Source: Novosphingobium sp. Chol11 (GTDB taxonomy: Bacteria > Pseudomonadota > Alphaproteobacteria > Sphingomonadales > Sphingomonadaceae). From it: a DNA stretch of 64,000 nucleotides. How positions within the stretch are numbered: position 1 is the stretch's first letter; the number at the start of each line of letters is the position of its first letter. The DNA lies in NCBI RefSeq assembly GCF_900218065.1, contig NZ_OBMU01000003.1, positions 305,624 to 369,623 of the forward strand. Direction: 5' to 3'. This document shows, piece after piece, positions 18,000-26,419 of this stretch. A program made the position numbers and the translations under genes. Under the pieces are notes generated by a model, which worked only from the letters and a program-made list of their open reading frames with translations, had not been told where the DNA came from and searched no databases.

Positions 18000-18686
18000 G
18001 TGAAAATCAGTGAGCGCACATCGGCGCTGCGTCTCTTGCGCAGCACGGACTGGCTGCGGGATTATCCCGCCGCGCTGGCGGAAGAACTCCTTGCGCACGG
18101 GCGGCTGATCCATCTTGGAACGGGCCAATGGGCGCAGACGCAGGGGGATGAGCGGGGCGGGCTTTTCATCGTGATCGACGGCCTGTTCCATTCCTACTGC
18201 ACCGCGCCGGGCGACAGGCAGGTGATGATCGGGCTTTCCGGTCCTGGATCGGTCCTGGGCCACGCAACGAAGTTCAGCGGCGGTCCCCGATTGGTGACGG
18301 CCATATCGGTGCGGCCGAGTATCCTGCTGGAGATCAGCGAGGCGGCGCTGGAACTGATTGCCGAGAACCGGCCGGAAATATGGCGAGCCATTGCCGACTT
18401 TGCCTACACGAACATGCGCAGAACCCTGCACATGCTGGCGGAACTGATGGCCCTGCCGCCCCGACAAAGGATCGCTGCACGCCTACTGGCTTCGGCTACT
18501 TCGTCGGAGCGCGGGCTGATCGTCAGTCTGAGCCAACAGACATTCGCGGAAATGATCGGCTTCAGCCGCAAGACCGTGAACCTGCACCTTACCGCATTTG
18601 AACGAGCCGGGCTGATCCGGCTTGGTTATGGCTGGATCGAACTTACCGACAGCGGTCGTTTACGCGAGGTGGCGGATCGGGAGTGA
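18000..18686 (+). CDS. Crp/Fnr-family transcriptional regulator
   Basis: 228-aa protein with an N-terminal cyclic-nucleotide-binding-like beta-roll (about 20-120), a dimer helix, and a C-terminal winged helix with the recognition region LSQQTFAEMIGFSRKTVNLHLTAF. There is no cysteine cluster of the Fnr type. The GTG start at 18000 has no clear ribosome site. It is divergent from the AtuA-like gene, and a palindrome sits in the shared gap. Effector unknown. Confidence 0.88.
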   Translation: MKISERTSALRLLRSTDWLRDYPAALAEELLAHGRLIHLGTGQWAQTQGDERGGLFIVIDGLFHSYCTAPGDRQVMIGLSGPGSVLGHATKFSGGPRLVTAISVRPSILLEISEAALELIAENRPEIWRAIADFAYTNMRRTLHMLAELMALPPRQRIAARLLASATSSERGLIVSLSQQTFAEMIGFSRKTVNLHLTAFERAGLIRLGYGWIELTDSGRLREVADRE

Positions 18687-18701
18687 CGCGAGACGCCGCC
18701 G

Positions 18702-19340
18702 TCAGTCCTGCGGAGCCACTGCCACCCGGGCGAGGCGGTGCATCATCGAGCGGAACTGCGCCAGTTGGGCGGGATCCGCCGGGTCATAGGAACGTGAGGG
18801 ACCAAGCTGATGCGCGTTGCAGACATAATGCAATGCGCTGCCCGCGACGGTGTTGAGTAGAACCATCGCCGAGACAGGGTGGAACTGCCCGCTGGCGACG
18901 CCTGCCGCGACGACATCCTCCAGATCCTGAAGCGCGGATTCCGAGAAGCGCACCGGATTGTTGCCGTAGGCCGCCGAGTCCGCGATGAGGCGCTGGATTA
19001 TCCGCGCGGCGGTGGGGCGGCTGACGAGGAAATCCAGCCAGGCGTCCAGCAGGGCGAGCAGTCGCTCCATCGGTTCGGTGACGTCTTCGGTCCGGTTGAG
19101 GACGAAGGCGTGCATCGACGCGAAGATGTCCGCTTCGACTTCGTCGTAAAGCTGCTGCTTGCCGGGGAAATAATAGAGGATCGACGGGCGGCGGATGCCG
19201 ACGCTTTCCGCGACATGATCGAGGCGTGCGGCGGCGAAGCCGATTTCGGCGAAAATACGTTCGGCGGCGTCGAGTATCTGTTGCCGGGTGGCGTCGCCCT
19301 TGGCCTGGCGGACTGTCTGTCTGGTTGCTGTCATGATCAT
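18702..19340 (-). CDS. TetR-family regulator
   Basis: TetR protein of about 212 aa. The DNA-binding part is TRQQILDAAERIFAEIGFAAARLDHVAESVGIRRPSILYYFPGKQQLYDEV in the N-terminal 70 residues; the rest is a helical ligand domain. ATG 19338-19340 is used, with ATG 19334 as an alternative; the frame stays open to 19400 but lacks TetR-like sequence there. It is divergent from the TonB receptor at 19508, with an operator-like repeat in the gap. Confidence 0.88.
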   Translation of the reverse strand: MIMTATRQTVRQAKGDATRQQILDAAERIFAEIGFAAARLDHVAESVGIRRPSILYYFPGKQQLYDEVEADIFASMHAFVLNRTEDVTEPMERLLALLDAWLDFLVSRPTAARIIQRLIADSAAYGNNPVRFSESALQDLEDVVAAGVASGQFHPVSAMVLLNTVAGSALHYVCNAHQLGPSRSYDPADPAQLAQFRSMMHRLARVAVAPQD

Positions 19341-19416
19341 GTTCTTATGCGGTGGAGCGGGACGGTGGCAACGCGGATTGCATGAATGAAGTAGCGACAA
19401 GAATGGAGTTGCACAA

Positions 19417-19438
19417 CTATCTACGAACTAGTAGGTAG
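19417..19438. promoter_or_regulatory. Operator-like repeat CTATCTAC-N6-GTAGGTAG
   Basis: An 8-bp inverted repeat with one mismatch lies between the divergent TetR and TonB receptor genes. It is likely bound by the adjacent TetR. Its sequence differs from the GTAC-N11-GTAC repeats, so the regulator should be different. Confidence 0.6.
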
Positions 19439-19507
19439 ATTCGCACATGCTCGATGAGAATGCGGCCGGATGGCCCACCGAAGCATGGAGTTTCCCGGGG
19501 AGGATAT

Positions 19508-21667
19508 ATGCCGAATCACCTGATTGCCCGTTCCGTCGTCACGCTGCTCATGAGTTCGACCGCCCTGCCCGCACTGGCACAGGATCAGGCAGGCAACGCG
19601 ATCGAGGAGATCGTCGTCACCGCGCAAAAGCGCGAGGAATCACTGCAGGATACGCCGATTTCGATCGCCGCATTCAGCGCGCAGGACCTGGAAAATAAGG
19701 GCATAAGCGGGCTGACAGACCTGCGCGCCCAAGTCCCCAACCTTCAGCTGACCCCCTTCCCCAACAATGCCGCGACGACGCAGATCTTCATGCGCGGCGT
19801 GGGCCTGTCCGATGACCAGATCACCCAGGATGGCGGCGTCGCGGTCTATATGGACGGCGTCTATGTCGCGCGCAGCCAGGGCCTGGCGATGGAAGTCGCG
19901 GATCTGGAGCGCATCGAAGTGCTGCGCGGCCCGCAAGGCACGCTTTATGGCCGCAATGCGACCGGCGGCGCGATCAACTTCATCACCCGCAAGCCCGACC
20001 TTGGCGACTTCGGCTTCAAGGGTCAGGTGACGATCGGCAATTATGACAACCGGCGCTTCAAGGCGGCGGTCAACATCCCGCTGGGCGAGACCTTCGCGGC
20101 CCGGCTGTCCTATGTGAACCAGCGGCAGGATGGCTTCATCCGCAATCCTGGCACGGGCATCGAACGGTGGGGCGACAAGGATCGGGAAGCGATGCGCGCT
20201 GACCTGCTGTGGCAGCCTTCGGACCAGTTCAGCCTGCGCTACAGTTATGATCGCACGGAGATCGGCGACACGCCCTATTATGTCGCGCTCTCGCCGCTTC
20301 ATCCGCGGGTGCTCGAACGGCCCGAAGCGGGAAGCCCGCTGGTGCGCGACGTCCTGCCCAACGACATCACCGCGCAAGGCCACAGCCTGACGGCGGAATG
20401 GGAAGCCAGCGACGCGCTGACTCTGCGGTCGATCACCGGCTATCGCAAGCTCGATAATTTCCAGAACCAGGATTATCTGACAGGCGCCCTTGGCCCCAAT
20501 CCGCTGCAAAAGAACAGCAGCCGCGCAAAGCAGGAGCAGTGGAGCGAGGAAGTGCAGCTGATCGGCGACGCGCTGGACGGCGGACTGCAATATGTCGCGG
20601 GCTTCTATTACTTCACCGAAAGCGGCGACAATTTCAGCAACAGCTACAGCCCGCCGACACTGACGCGCAGCTTCACCACCGCGACCATCGAAAACCGTTC
20701 CTACGCGCTGTTCGGCCAGGCGACCTATACGCCGCAATGGCTGGACAACCGGCTGCACCTGACTGTCGGGCTGCGGCAAAGCTGGGACAAGCGCGAAGCG
20801 ACGCTGTCGCGCCAGACGCAGGTCAATGGCGGCCCGATCACGACGGTGCCGGGCTTTGGCGATGGCAGCCAGACGTTCAAGGATTTCAGCCCCAGCTTCG
20901 TCGTCGCATTCGACGCGTCGGAGGACGTCAATGTCTATGCCAAGGCGGTGAAGGGCTACAAGAGCGGCGGCTTCAACGTCCGCGCCAGTTCCATCGGGCG
21001 GTTCAACGAAGGCTTCGGGCCAGAGACGCTCTGGTCCTACGAAGCAGGCATCAAGAGCCAGTGGCTGGACAACCGGCTGCGCTTCAATGCGGCGGCGTTC
21101 ATTTCAAAATATTCGGACATTCAGGTCAATGTTCAGTCGGACCCGACCAATATCCGCCTGACCGACGTGCTGAATGCGGGCAAGGCGACCGTGAAGGGCG
21201 TGGAGGTCGACCTGACCCTGGCGCCGGTGCGCAACCTGCGCCTGTCGGTGAACTATGGGTATCTGGACGCGCGCTATGACGAGATCCTGGACGCGACCGG
21301 CACGAATATCGCGGACAATTACCGCTTCACCAACGCGCCCAAGCACACAATCGCGCTGGACCTGACCTATGACCTGCCCCGCCTGCCGATCGGTCAGCTG
21401 AGCGCCAACGTCAACTACACCGCGCAAAGCGACAAGTTCACCAACAGCACGATCAGCAGCGGCAAATATATCATCGGCGACTATGGCCTGCTGAACGCCC
21501 GCCTGACGCTGGGCGACATTCCCGGCGTGAAGGGCGTCCGCGCGAGCCTGTGGGGCCGCAATCTGACGGACAAGAATTATTACATCATGCAGTTCAATGT
21601 CGGCCGCCCCGGCGCATTGTTCGGGGAACCGCGCACCTATGGCATCGACCTGAACGTCGAATTTTAA
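19508..21667 (+). CDS. TonB-dependent receptor
   Basis: 719-aa complete outer-membrane receptor. ATG 19508 is preceded by GGGGAGGA. After a signal peptide (ending LPALAQ) comes the TonB box IEEIVVTAQKREES, the plug (FMRGVGLSDDQITQDGGVAVYMDG, VLRGPQGTLYGRNATGGAINF), and a barrel ending in the typical aromatic C-terminus (LNVEF). It is a paralogue of the receptor at 1-1379. It heads a run with a metallophosphoesterase, an SDR and a tyrosine phosphatase, with only 14-nt gaps between the first genes. This suggests uptake followed by dephosphorylation and oxidation of one substrate class. Confidence 0.95.
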   Translation: MPNHLIARSVVTLLMSSTALPALAQDQAGNAIEEIVVTAQKREESLQDTPISIAAFSAQDLENKGISGLTDLRAQVPNLQLTPFPNNAATTQIFMRGVGLSDDQITQDGGVAVYMDGVYVARSQGLAMEVADLERIEVLRGPQGTLYGRNATGGAINFITRKPDLGDFGFKGQVTIGNYDNRRFKAAVNIPLGETFAARLSYVNQRQDGFIRNPGTGIERWGDKDREAMRADLLWQPSDQFSLRYSYDRTEIGDTPYYVALSPLHPRVLERPEAGSPLVRDVLPNDITAQGHSLTAEWEASDALTLRSITGYRKLDNFQNQDYLTGALGPNPLQKNSSRAKQEQWSEEVQLIGDALDGGLQYVAGFYYFTESGDNFSNSYSPPTLTRSFTTATIENRSYALFGQATYTPQWLDNRLHLTVGLRQSWDKREATLSRQTQVNGGPITTVPGFGDGSQTFKDFSPSFVVAFDASEDVNVYAKAVKGYKSGGFNVRASSIGRFNEGFGPETLWSYEAGIKSQWLDNRLRFNAAAFISKYSDIQVNVQSDPTNIRLTDVLNAGKATVKGVEVDLTLAPVRNLRLSVNYGYLDARYDEILDATGTNIADNYRFTNAPKHTIALDLTYDLPRLPIGQLSANVNYTAQSDKFTNSTISSGKYIIGDYGLLNARLTLGDIPGVKGVRASLWGRNLTDKNYYIMQFNVGRPGALFGEPRTYGIDLNVEF

Positions 21668-21681
21668 GGGGGGGAGGGACA

Positions 21682-22689
21682 GTGAAGCTGATCCGCCTTG
21701 CTCTGCCCGTCCTGGCGCTTGCCTGTTCGGCGGCGGGTGTCGCTGCCGGAGATTATCAGCCGGGAGTGAAGGATGTCGCGCGGACAGCGCGCCCCTTTGC
21801 CGGGGCGGACAGCCTGCGCTTCGTCGTCATCGGCGATCGGACGGGACAGCACCGGCCCGGCATATTCGAGAAAGCGCTGGCGCAGGTGGATCGGCTTCAC
21901 CCCGACTTCGTCATCAATATCGGCGACCTGATCGAGGGGAATACGGAAGACCGGGCGCAGATCGAAACGGAGTGGAAGGAGGTGAACGGTGCGATCGACC
22001 AGCTCCACACCCCATTCTTCTATGTGCCGGGCAATCACGATCTGACCAACGACGTGCAGCGGCAGATCTGGCGCGCGAAGCTGGGCGCGGACTATTACCA
22101 TTTCCGCTACAAGGGCGCGTTGTTCATCATCCTCAACACCGAGGATCCACCACAGCCCAAGATAGCGCGCAAGAAATTGCTGGAAGCCTATGGCGCTGAG
22201 GCGATGGGCAAAGTGATGGGCGCGTTACAGGGCGATGCTGCACAGGCCGAGGCGCTGTTTGCCCGCGAGCCCAGGCTAGGCGAACTCGCCACCAAGCTGC
22301 GCGCGTCCGAAAGTGTCGCGATCAGCACGACACAGATCGAAATGGTGCGAAAGGCGCTGGCGGACAACCCGCGCCCGCGTTGGACATTCGTGTTGATGCA
22401 CCGGCCCGCGTGGAAGGTCGCGTCGCCCGCCTTCGAACGCATAGAGGCGATGCTGAAAGGCCGTCCCTATACCATGCTGGCCGGGCATTTTCACAAATAT
22501 GCCTATGAGCGCCGGAAGGAGCAGGATTATATCCAGCTGGGCGTCACCGGCGGAATGCCCGGAGCCAAGGCGGACGATCCAGCAGCTCTGGATCATATCA
22601 TGTGGGTGTCACTGGCAGATGGCGCACCGCAGATCAGCAACATCCGCCTCGACGGCTTTTTCGACAAACAAGGCCCATCGCCCAAGTGA
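21682..22689 (+). CDS. Exported metallophosphoesterase
   Basis: 335-aa calcineurin-like phosphoesterase with a signal peptide (VKLIRLALPVLALACSAAGVAAG). The metal ligand blocks are VIGDRTGQH, NIGDLIEGN, VPGNHDLTN, VLMHRPAW and LAGHFHKYA. GTG 21682 follows GGGGAGGGAC, a strong ribosome site. It is in an operon with the TonB receptor upstream and the SDR downstream. It probably hydrolyses a phosphoester in the periplasm; the substrate is unknown. Confidence 0.87.
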   Translation: MKLIRLALPVLALACSAAGVAAGDYQPGVKDVARTARPFAGADSLRFVVIGDRTGQHRPGIFEKALAQVDRLHPDFVINIGDLIEGNTEDRAQIETEWKEVNGAIDQLHTPFFYVPGNHDLTNDVQRQIWRAKLGADYYHFRYKGALFIILNTEDPPQPKIARKKLLEAYGAEAMGKVMGALQGDAAQAEALFAREPRLGELATKLRASESVAISTTQIEMVRKALADNPRPRWTFVLMHRPAWKVASPAFERIEAMLKGRPYTMLAGHFHKYAYERRKEQDYIQLGVTGGMPGAKADDPAALDHIMWVSLADGAPQISNIRLDGFFDKQGPSPK

Positions 22690-22703
22690 AGGAACAGTTT
22701 CCC

Positions 22704-23480
22704 ATGTCGCTCAACCCTGCTCTTGCATCGCCGTCTTCGCCCGTCATCATAACCGGGGGTGCATCTGGCATAGGCCTGGCGTCCGCCCATGCGCTGGCCG
22801 CCGTGGGACGCCCGGTCGCCCTATGGGACATCGATGACAGCAAGGGCGCTGAAGCGGCCCGCGCCATCACGGCGGAGCATGGCACGACGGCGACTAACAT
22901 AGCTATCGACCTGCGAGACCTGGGCGGCATCGAAGCGGCGCTTGCGGCAACGCGCGAGGCGATCGGCGCGCCGGGTGGGCTGGTCCATGCCGCAGGCGTC
23001 GTGGATACGGCGTCGATCGACGGGCTGACGGCCGAAAGCTGGGACAGCGGGATCGCGATCCATCTCCGTTCGCTTGCCTTCATCGTGCAGGCGATCCGGC
23101 AGGACCTCGCCGCGCAGCCGGGTTCGGCCATCGTCGCGATCGCGTCGATCAATGCAACGCTCGGCAATGCGCTCAATCCGATCTACAGCGCCGCCAAGGG
23201 CGGGATATTGTCGCTGGTCCGGTCAATGGCCGACCGGCTGTCGGCAGATGGCATCCGCATCAATTCGGTATCGCCCGGCCAGATCCTGACACCCATGATG
23301 CGCCCGGCGGTCGAGGCCATGCCCGAAGGCTATTTCGAAAAGCGCATCCTGCTTGGCCGCCTGGGCGAGCCGGAAGAAGTGGGACGGGTCGTGCGCTTCC
23401 TCCTGTCCGATGAGGCAAGCTATATCACCGCGTCGGAAATCGTCGTAGATGGCGGCAATATTTCTTCCCAGAGAGGGTGA
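22704..23480 (+). CDS. Short-chain dehydrogenase/reductase
   Basis: 258-aa classical SDR. The Rossmann nucleotide motif is TGGASGIG, the catalytic Ser is in VAIASINATLG, and the YxxxK pair is in YSAAKGG. ATG 22704 follows GAAGGAA, 14 bp after the phosphoesterase stop. It acts on an alcohol or ketone, probably an intermediate of the pathway served by the upstream receptor and phosphoesterase. Confidence 0.9.
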   Translation: MSLNPALASPSSPVIITGGASGIGLASAHALAAVGRPVALWDIDDSKGAEAARAITAEHGTTATNIAIDLRDLGGIEAALAATREAIGAPGGLVHAAGVVDTASIDGLTAESWDSGIAIHLRSLAFIVQAIRQDLAAQPGSAIVAIASINATLGNALNPIYSAAKGGILSLVRSMADRLSADGIRINSVSPGQILTPMMRPAVEAMPEGYFEKRILLGRLGEPEEVGRVVRFLLSDEASYITASEIVVDGGNISSQRG

Positions 23481-23487
23481 TCGCAGG

Positions 23488-24603
23488 ATGACCGCTTTGC
23501 TGCTCGACCGCCGTGCCTTCGTCACTGCTGCTCTGGCCGTTTCTGTTGCCGGATTGGCGGGTTGCGCCACCCCTGCTTCCGAAGCGCGCAGCGGGCCGAT
23601 ACCGTTCCTGACCGCGACGGCGGCGAAGGTTGGGACGAGCGACGACTATCAGATCGCGTGGGACGCAGCGGGGGTGGACCATGTCGTCATTTATGCGGGG
23701 TCAACGCCCTCCCCCGTGCTGACAGGCGAGCCAGTGGCCCGTGGGCGCGGGAAGGACAGCATCACGGTCAGCATGCCAGCGGTGGGCGCGCGGCCTTATT
23801 TCACTTTGGTGCCAGACCGTGGCGCACCGCTCGTCATCGCGGATCGGGCGCTGCATTTGCCGAGCATCGCCAATCTGCGGGATATTGGCGGCTATCGCAC
23901 CACCGATGGACGGTGGGTGAAGATGGGGCTGCTGTTTCGGTCGGACCAACTCGATCGGGTGAGCGATGCCGACCTCAAGGCCATGGAAGAGCTGAGGCTG
24001 CGGCTGGTCGCGGACCTGCGGACCCAGAGCGAGAGGACGAGGGAGCCCGACCGGCTGCCGCGCGGAAGCCAGCCCCTGATCCTGGATGTTGCAGGGGACA
24101 GCGAGGGATCGCTGGGCGGTGACATGCGCAAGGCGATGGCTGCGATCGCGGCGGGCAAGGGCGCGGAGCTGCTGACGGCGGCGAACCGCGATTTCGTGTC
24201 GCTGGGAAGCGCGCGGCGGGCCTATGCCGGCTTGCTGGATGAGCTGAATGGCGCGCCTATCCTCTACCACTGCACAGCGGGGAAGGACAGGACCGGCTGG
24301 GCAAGCGCGGTCATATTGACGCTGCTTGGCGTGCCGCGCGAAACGGTTATGGCGGATTATCTGGCGAGCAATGTCTATCTCCAGGCGAAGAATGAGCGGG
24401 CGAAGGAGATGCTGGCCAAGTCGAACAGCCCGATCGATCCTGCCCATCTGGACCCGGTGATGACTGTGCGCGCCAGCTATCTGGAGGCCGCGTTCGATGA
24501 AGTGGCGAAGCGTTATGGTAGCTTTGACGCTTATGTTCGCGAGGGGCTGGGCTTGGGAGATGCGGAGATGGAAGCGCTTAGGTCGACCTATCTTCAGGGA
24601 TAA
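23488..24603 (+). CDS. Lipoprotein tyrosine-phosphatase-like protein
   Basis: 371-aa protein with a lipoprotein signal (VAGLAGC, lipidation Cys near residue 26) and a C-terminal Y_phosphatase3 domain. The P-loop is HCTAGKDRTG, with the general NLRDIGGYRT motif upstream. These phosphatases act on phosphotyrosine or phosphoinositides. It lies 7 bp after the SDR stop, so it belongs to the same operon as a second phosphatase. Membrane-anchored periplasmic placement is inferred from the lipobox. Confidence 0.86.
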   Translation: MTALLLDRRAFVTAALAVSVAGLAGCATPASEARSGPIPFLTATAAKVGTSDDYQIAWDAAGVDHVVIYAGSTPSPVLTGEPVARGRGKDSITVSMPAVGARPYFTLVPDRGAPLVIADRALHLPSIANLRDIGGYRTTDGRWVKMGLLFRSDQLDRVSDADLKAMEELRLRLVADLRTQSERTREPDRLPRGSQPLILDVAGDSEGSLGGDMRKAMAAIAAGKGAELLTAANRDFVSLGSARRAYAGLLDELNGAPILYHCTAGKDRTGWASAVILTLLGVPRETVMADYLASNVYLQAKNERAKEMLAKSNSPIDPAHLDPVMTVRASYLEAAFDEVAKRYGSFDAYVREGLGLGDAEMEALRSTYLQG

Positions 24604-24742
24604 GCCAGGCAAAAAGAGTGCATCTGCGTAATTCTTTGTGGCCGCATCGACCTTGCTCGTCTACGAGTGATTCATAAGCGAATTTTCGAAAGAAGGACCG
24701 GGCTGGGGCACCCAGACTGCGGCCTCTATCCAGGAGAGAGCT

Positions 24743-25621
24743 ATGGTCACATTATCACATCGCGGCATTTGCGTGAGCGACATCGAAACCTCTGCGCGCT
24801 TCTATCAGGATGCGCTTGGTTTCGAACCCTATCAGGACCATGGCGTCATCGAAGGCCCCGACATGGAAAAGACCATGCAGTTGCCGGGCGTGCGGTTGCG
24901 GGCGGTGATGCTGAAGCGGGCCGACGGGCCGGTGATCGAACTGCTCCAGTTTCTGGCACCTGCAGCGACCGGCCCGCGGGAAAAGCGGTCGACGCTGCAA
25001 TATGGGCTGGTGCACATTTCCTTTTACGTGGACGACATCGATGCCTGGGCCGCGCGGATCCGTGAGGCGGGAGGCAAGGTTTATGAAGAAACGCGCGCCT
25101 ATTTCGCCGGGAACGACACGACGATGCTTTATTGCACCGACCCCGATGGGGTGCGTGTCGAGTTGATGAAAGCACCGGGCGAGGCGGAACGCTTCTCGCA
25201 CAGCGGCATCTGCGTGCAGGATATCGACGTGTCGCTCCGCTATTATGAGGCGCTGGGCTTCACGGCGGCGGAGAATTATGTTCTGGATCAGGGACTTGAT
25301 TGGCTGGGCGTGATCAACGAGGTGCCCGGCATCAAGCTGCGCGCGCAGATGGTCCGTGATTCAATGGGGAACACGGTCGAGCTTTTGAAAGTGTTCGAAC
25401 CGGACAGCTTCGGATCGCGTGAGCGCCAGCCGCTCAATCGCTTTGGCCTGACGCATCTGGCCTTCTGGGATGATGAGCCGGAAAAGACATCAGCAGCGCT
25501 CAGCGAGCGGGGCGGCTATTTCGTCAAAGAGGCGCATGTGAAGACGCCGCAGATCGAATTGCTGCATGGCGCCGACCCCGATGGCGTGCGGATCGAGCTG
25601 ATGCGGCCGGTATCGGGCTGA
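24743..25621 (+). CDS. VOC-family protein with two glyoxalase-fold modules
   Basis: 292-aa protein made of two VOC modules, each with likely metal ligands. Module 1 has His6 (LSHRGIC), VIELLQF, LVHISFY and RVELM. Module 2 has FSHSGIC, TVELLKV, LTHLAFW and RIELM. The doubling suits lyases, isomerases or extradiol dioxygenases of this superfamily. ATG 24743 follows CAGGAGAG. It is separated from the phosphatase by 139 bp with nothing recognisable. The precise reaction is not determinable. Confidence 0.85.
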   Translation: MVTLSHRGICVSDIETSARFYQDALGFEPYQDHGVIEGPDMEKTMQLPGVRLRAVMLKRADGPVIELLQFLAPAATGPREKRSTLQYGLVHISFYVDDIDAWAARIREAGGKVYEETRAYFAGNDTTMLYCTDPDGVRVELMKAPGEAERFSHSGICVQDIDVSLRYYEALGFTAAENYVLDQGLDWLGVINEVPGIKLRAQMVRDSMGNTVELLKVFEPDSFGSRERQPLNRFGLTHLAFWDDEPEKTSAALSERGGYFVKEAHVKTPQIELLHGADPDGVRIELMRPVSG

Positions 25622-25622
25622 A

Positions 25623-25848
25623 TTACAAGGTTTCGGGGAAGCTGGTGTGGATCAGGTGAACCAGCTGCAACTGCCGGTTTATCCCGAGCTTGGAGAAGAT
25701 CGAGCGTAGATGCGAACGGGGAATCGAGCAGGATCGTGCCGACGGCGAACTGCTCGACAGCCTCGATCTTCACGGCCCGTTCCGGCCTTGATTGTTCGAG
25801 CCGCTGATAGAGTTCCAGCGCCTGGCGCAGATGCCTTCGCTGCCGCAC
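25623..25848 (-). pseudogene. LuxR-family regulator remnant (internal deletion and frameshift)
   Basis: The 3' end reads LRSIFSKLGINRQLQLVHL followed by a stop, which is the last helices of a LuxR-type HTH. About 40 codons upstream, in another frame, the sequence HLRQALELYQRLEQSRPERA resembles the helical linker ahead of the sensor part of sphingomonad LuxR proteins. The middle of the gene and the first HTH helices are missing, and the two parts are out of frame. No full open frame can be made. This is a decayed regulator gene. Confidence 0.65.
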
Positions 25849-25927
25849 CGATCCGCGATTAGTCCAAATGGGGGAGGCGGCATGGATCCCATCCTGCTTT
25901 GGCTATCCGCCTGATACGACGGAGAAC

Positions 25928-26368
25928 ATGATGGCAGAGCTGCCCGGCATCGCGAGTGACATGGCCCCGCAGGAGAGCAAAGGGCCGCCTGCCGACCATA
26001 TAAGGTCCGTTTTCGCAGCTTATGCGGAACGGCAAAGCGCGGGCGATGTCGAGGGCATCCTTGCGCTGTTCGCGGAGGAGGCGGTGGTGCGCGATCCGGC
26101 CAATGCGCCTTCCCATCACGGCAAGGCTGCATTGCGGTCCTTCTTCGAGGCCGGCTTTGCCGCATCGGGCGGCGCGAATGACATGAAGCTGGAAGGCGCC
26201 GTGCGCATCACGGGCAATCAGGCAGCGGCGGCCTTCATCGTCCGCACCCTTCGCAGCCGCCCTGTGTACCGTGTCGAAACGCTCGACGTCATGACCTTTG
26301 ACGACGCGGGACTGATCACGGAAATGGTCGCCTATTGGGGGCCGGACAACTTCACGCGCGAAGATTGA
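25928..26368 (+). CDS. Ketosteroid-isomerase-like protein with full catalytic triad
   Basis: 146-aa SnoaL/KSI-fold protein. Compared with delta5-3-ketosteroid isomerase it keeps all three active-site residues. Tyr32 is in VFAAYAERQSAGD, Asp56 in AVVRDP (the catalytic base position), and Asp120 in TLDVMTFDDAGLI (the second oxyanion acid). The C-terminal AYWGPDNF also matches the family. Most SnoaL-like proteins lack this triad, so true steroid or related isomerase activity is plausible. ATG 25928 follows GGAGAAC. A convergent DUF1214 gene lies beyond a terminator. Confidence 0.8.
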   Translation: MMAELPGIASDMAPQESKGPPADHIRSVFAAYAERQSAGDVEGILALFAEEAVVRDPANAPSHHGKAALRSFFEAGFAASGGANDMKLEGAVRITGNQAAAAFIVRTLRSRPVYRVETLDVMTFDDAGLITEMVAYWGPDNFTRED

Positions 26369-26380
26369 AGCAACACATCA

Positions 26381-26400
26381 CCCCGTCTTTGCCGACGGGG
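26381..26400. terminator. Bidirectional hairpin terminator
   Basis: CCCCGTC-TTTGCC-GACGGGG is a perfect 7-bp stem placed between the convergent KSI-like and DUF1214 genes. There is no long T-run. Confidence 0.65.
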
Positions 26401-26419
26401 CGATGCCTTGGTCATGAAC

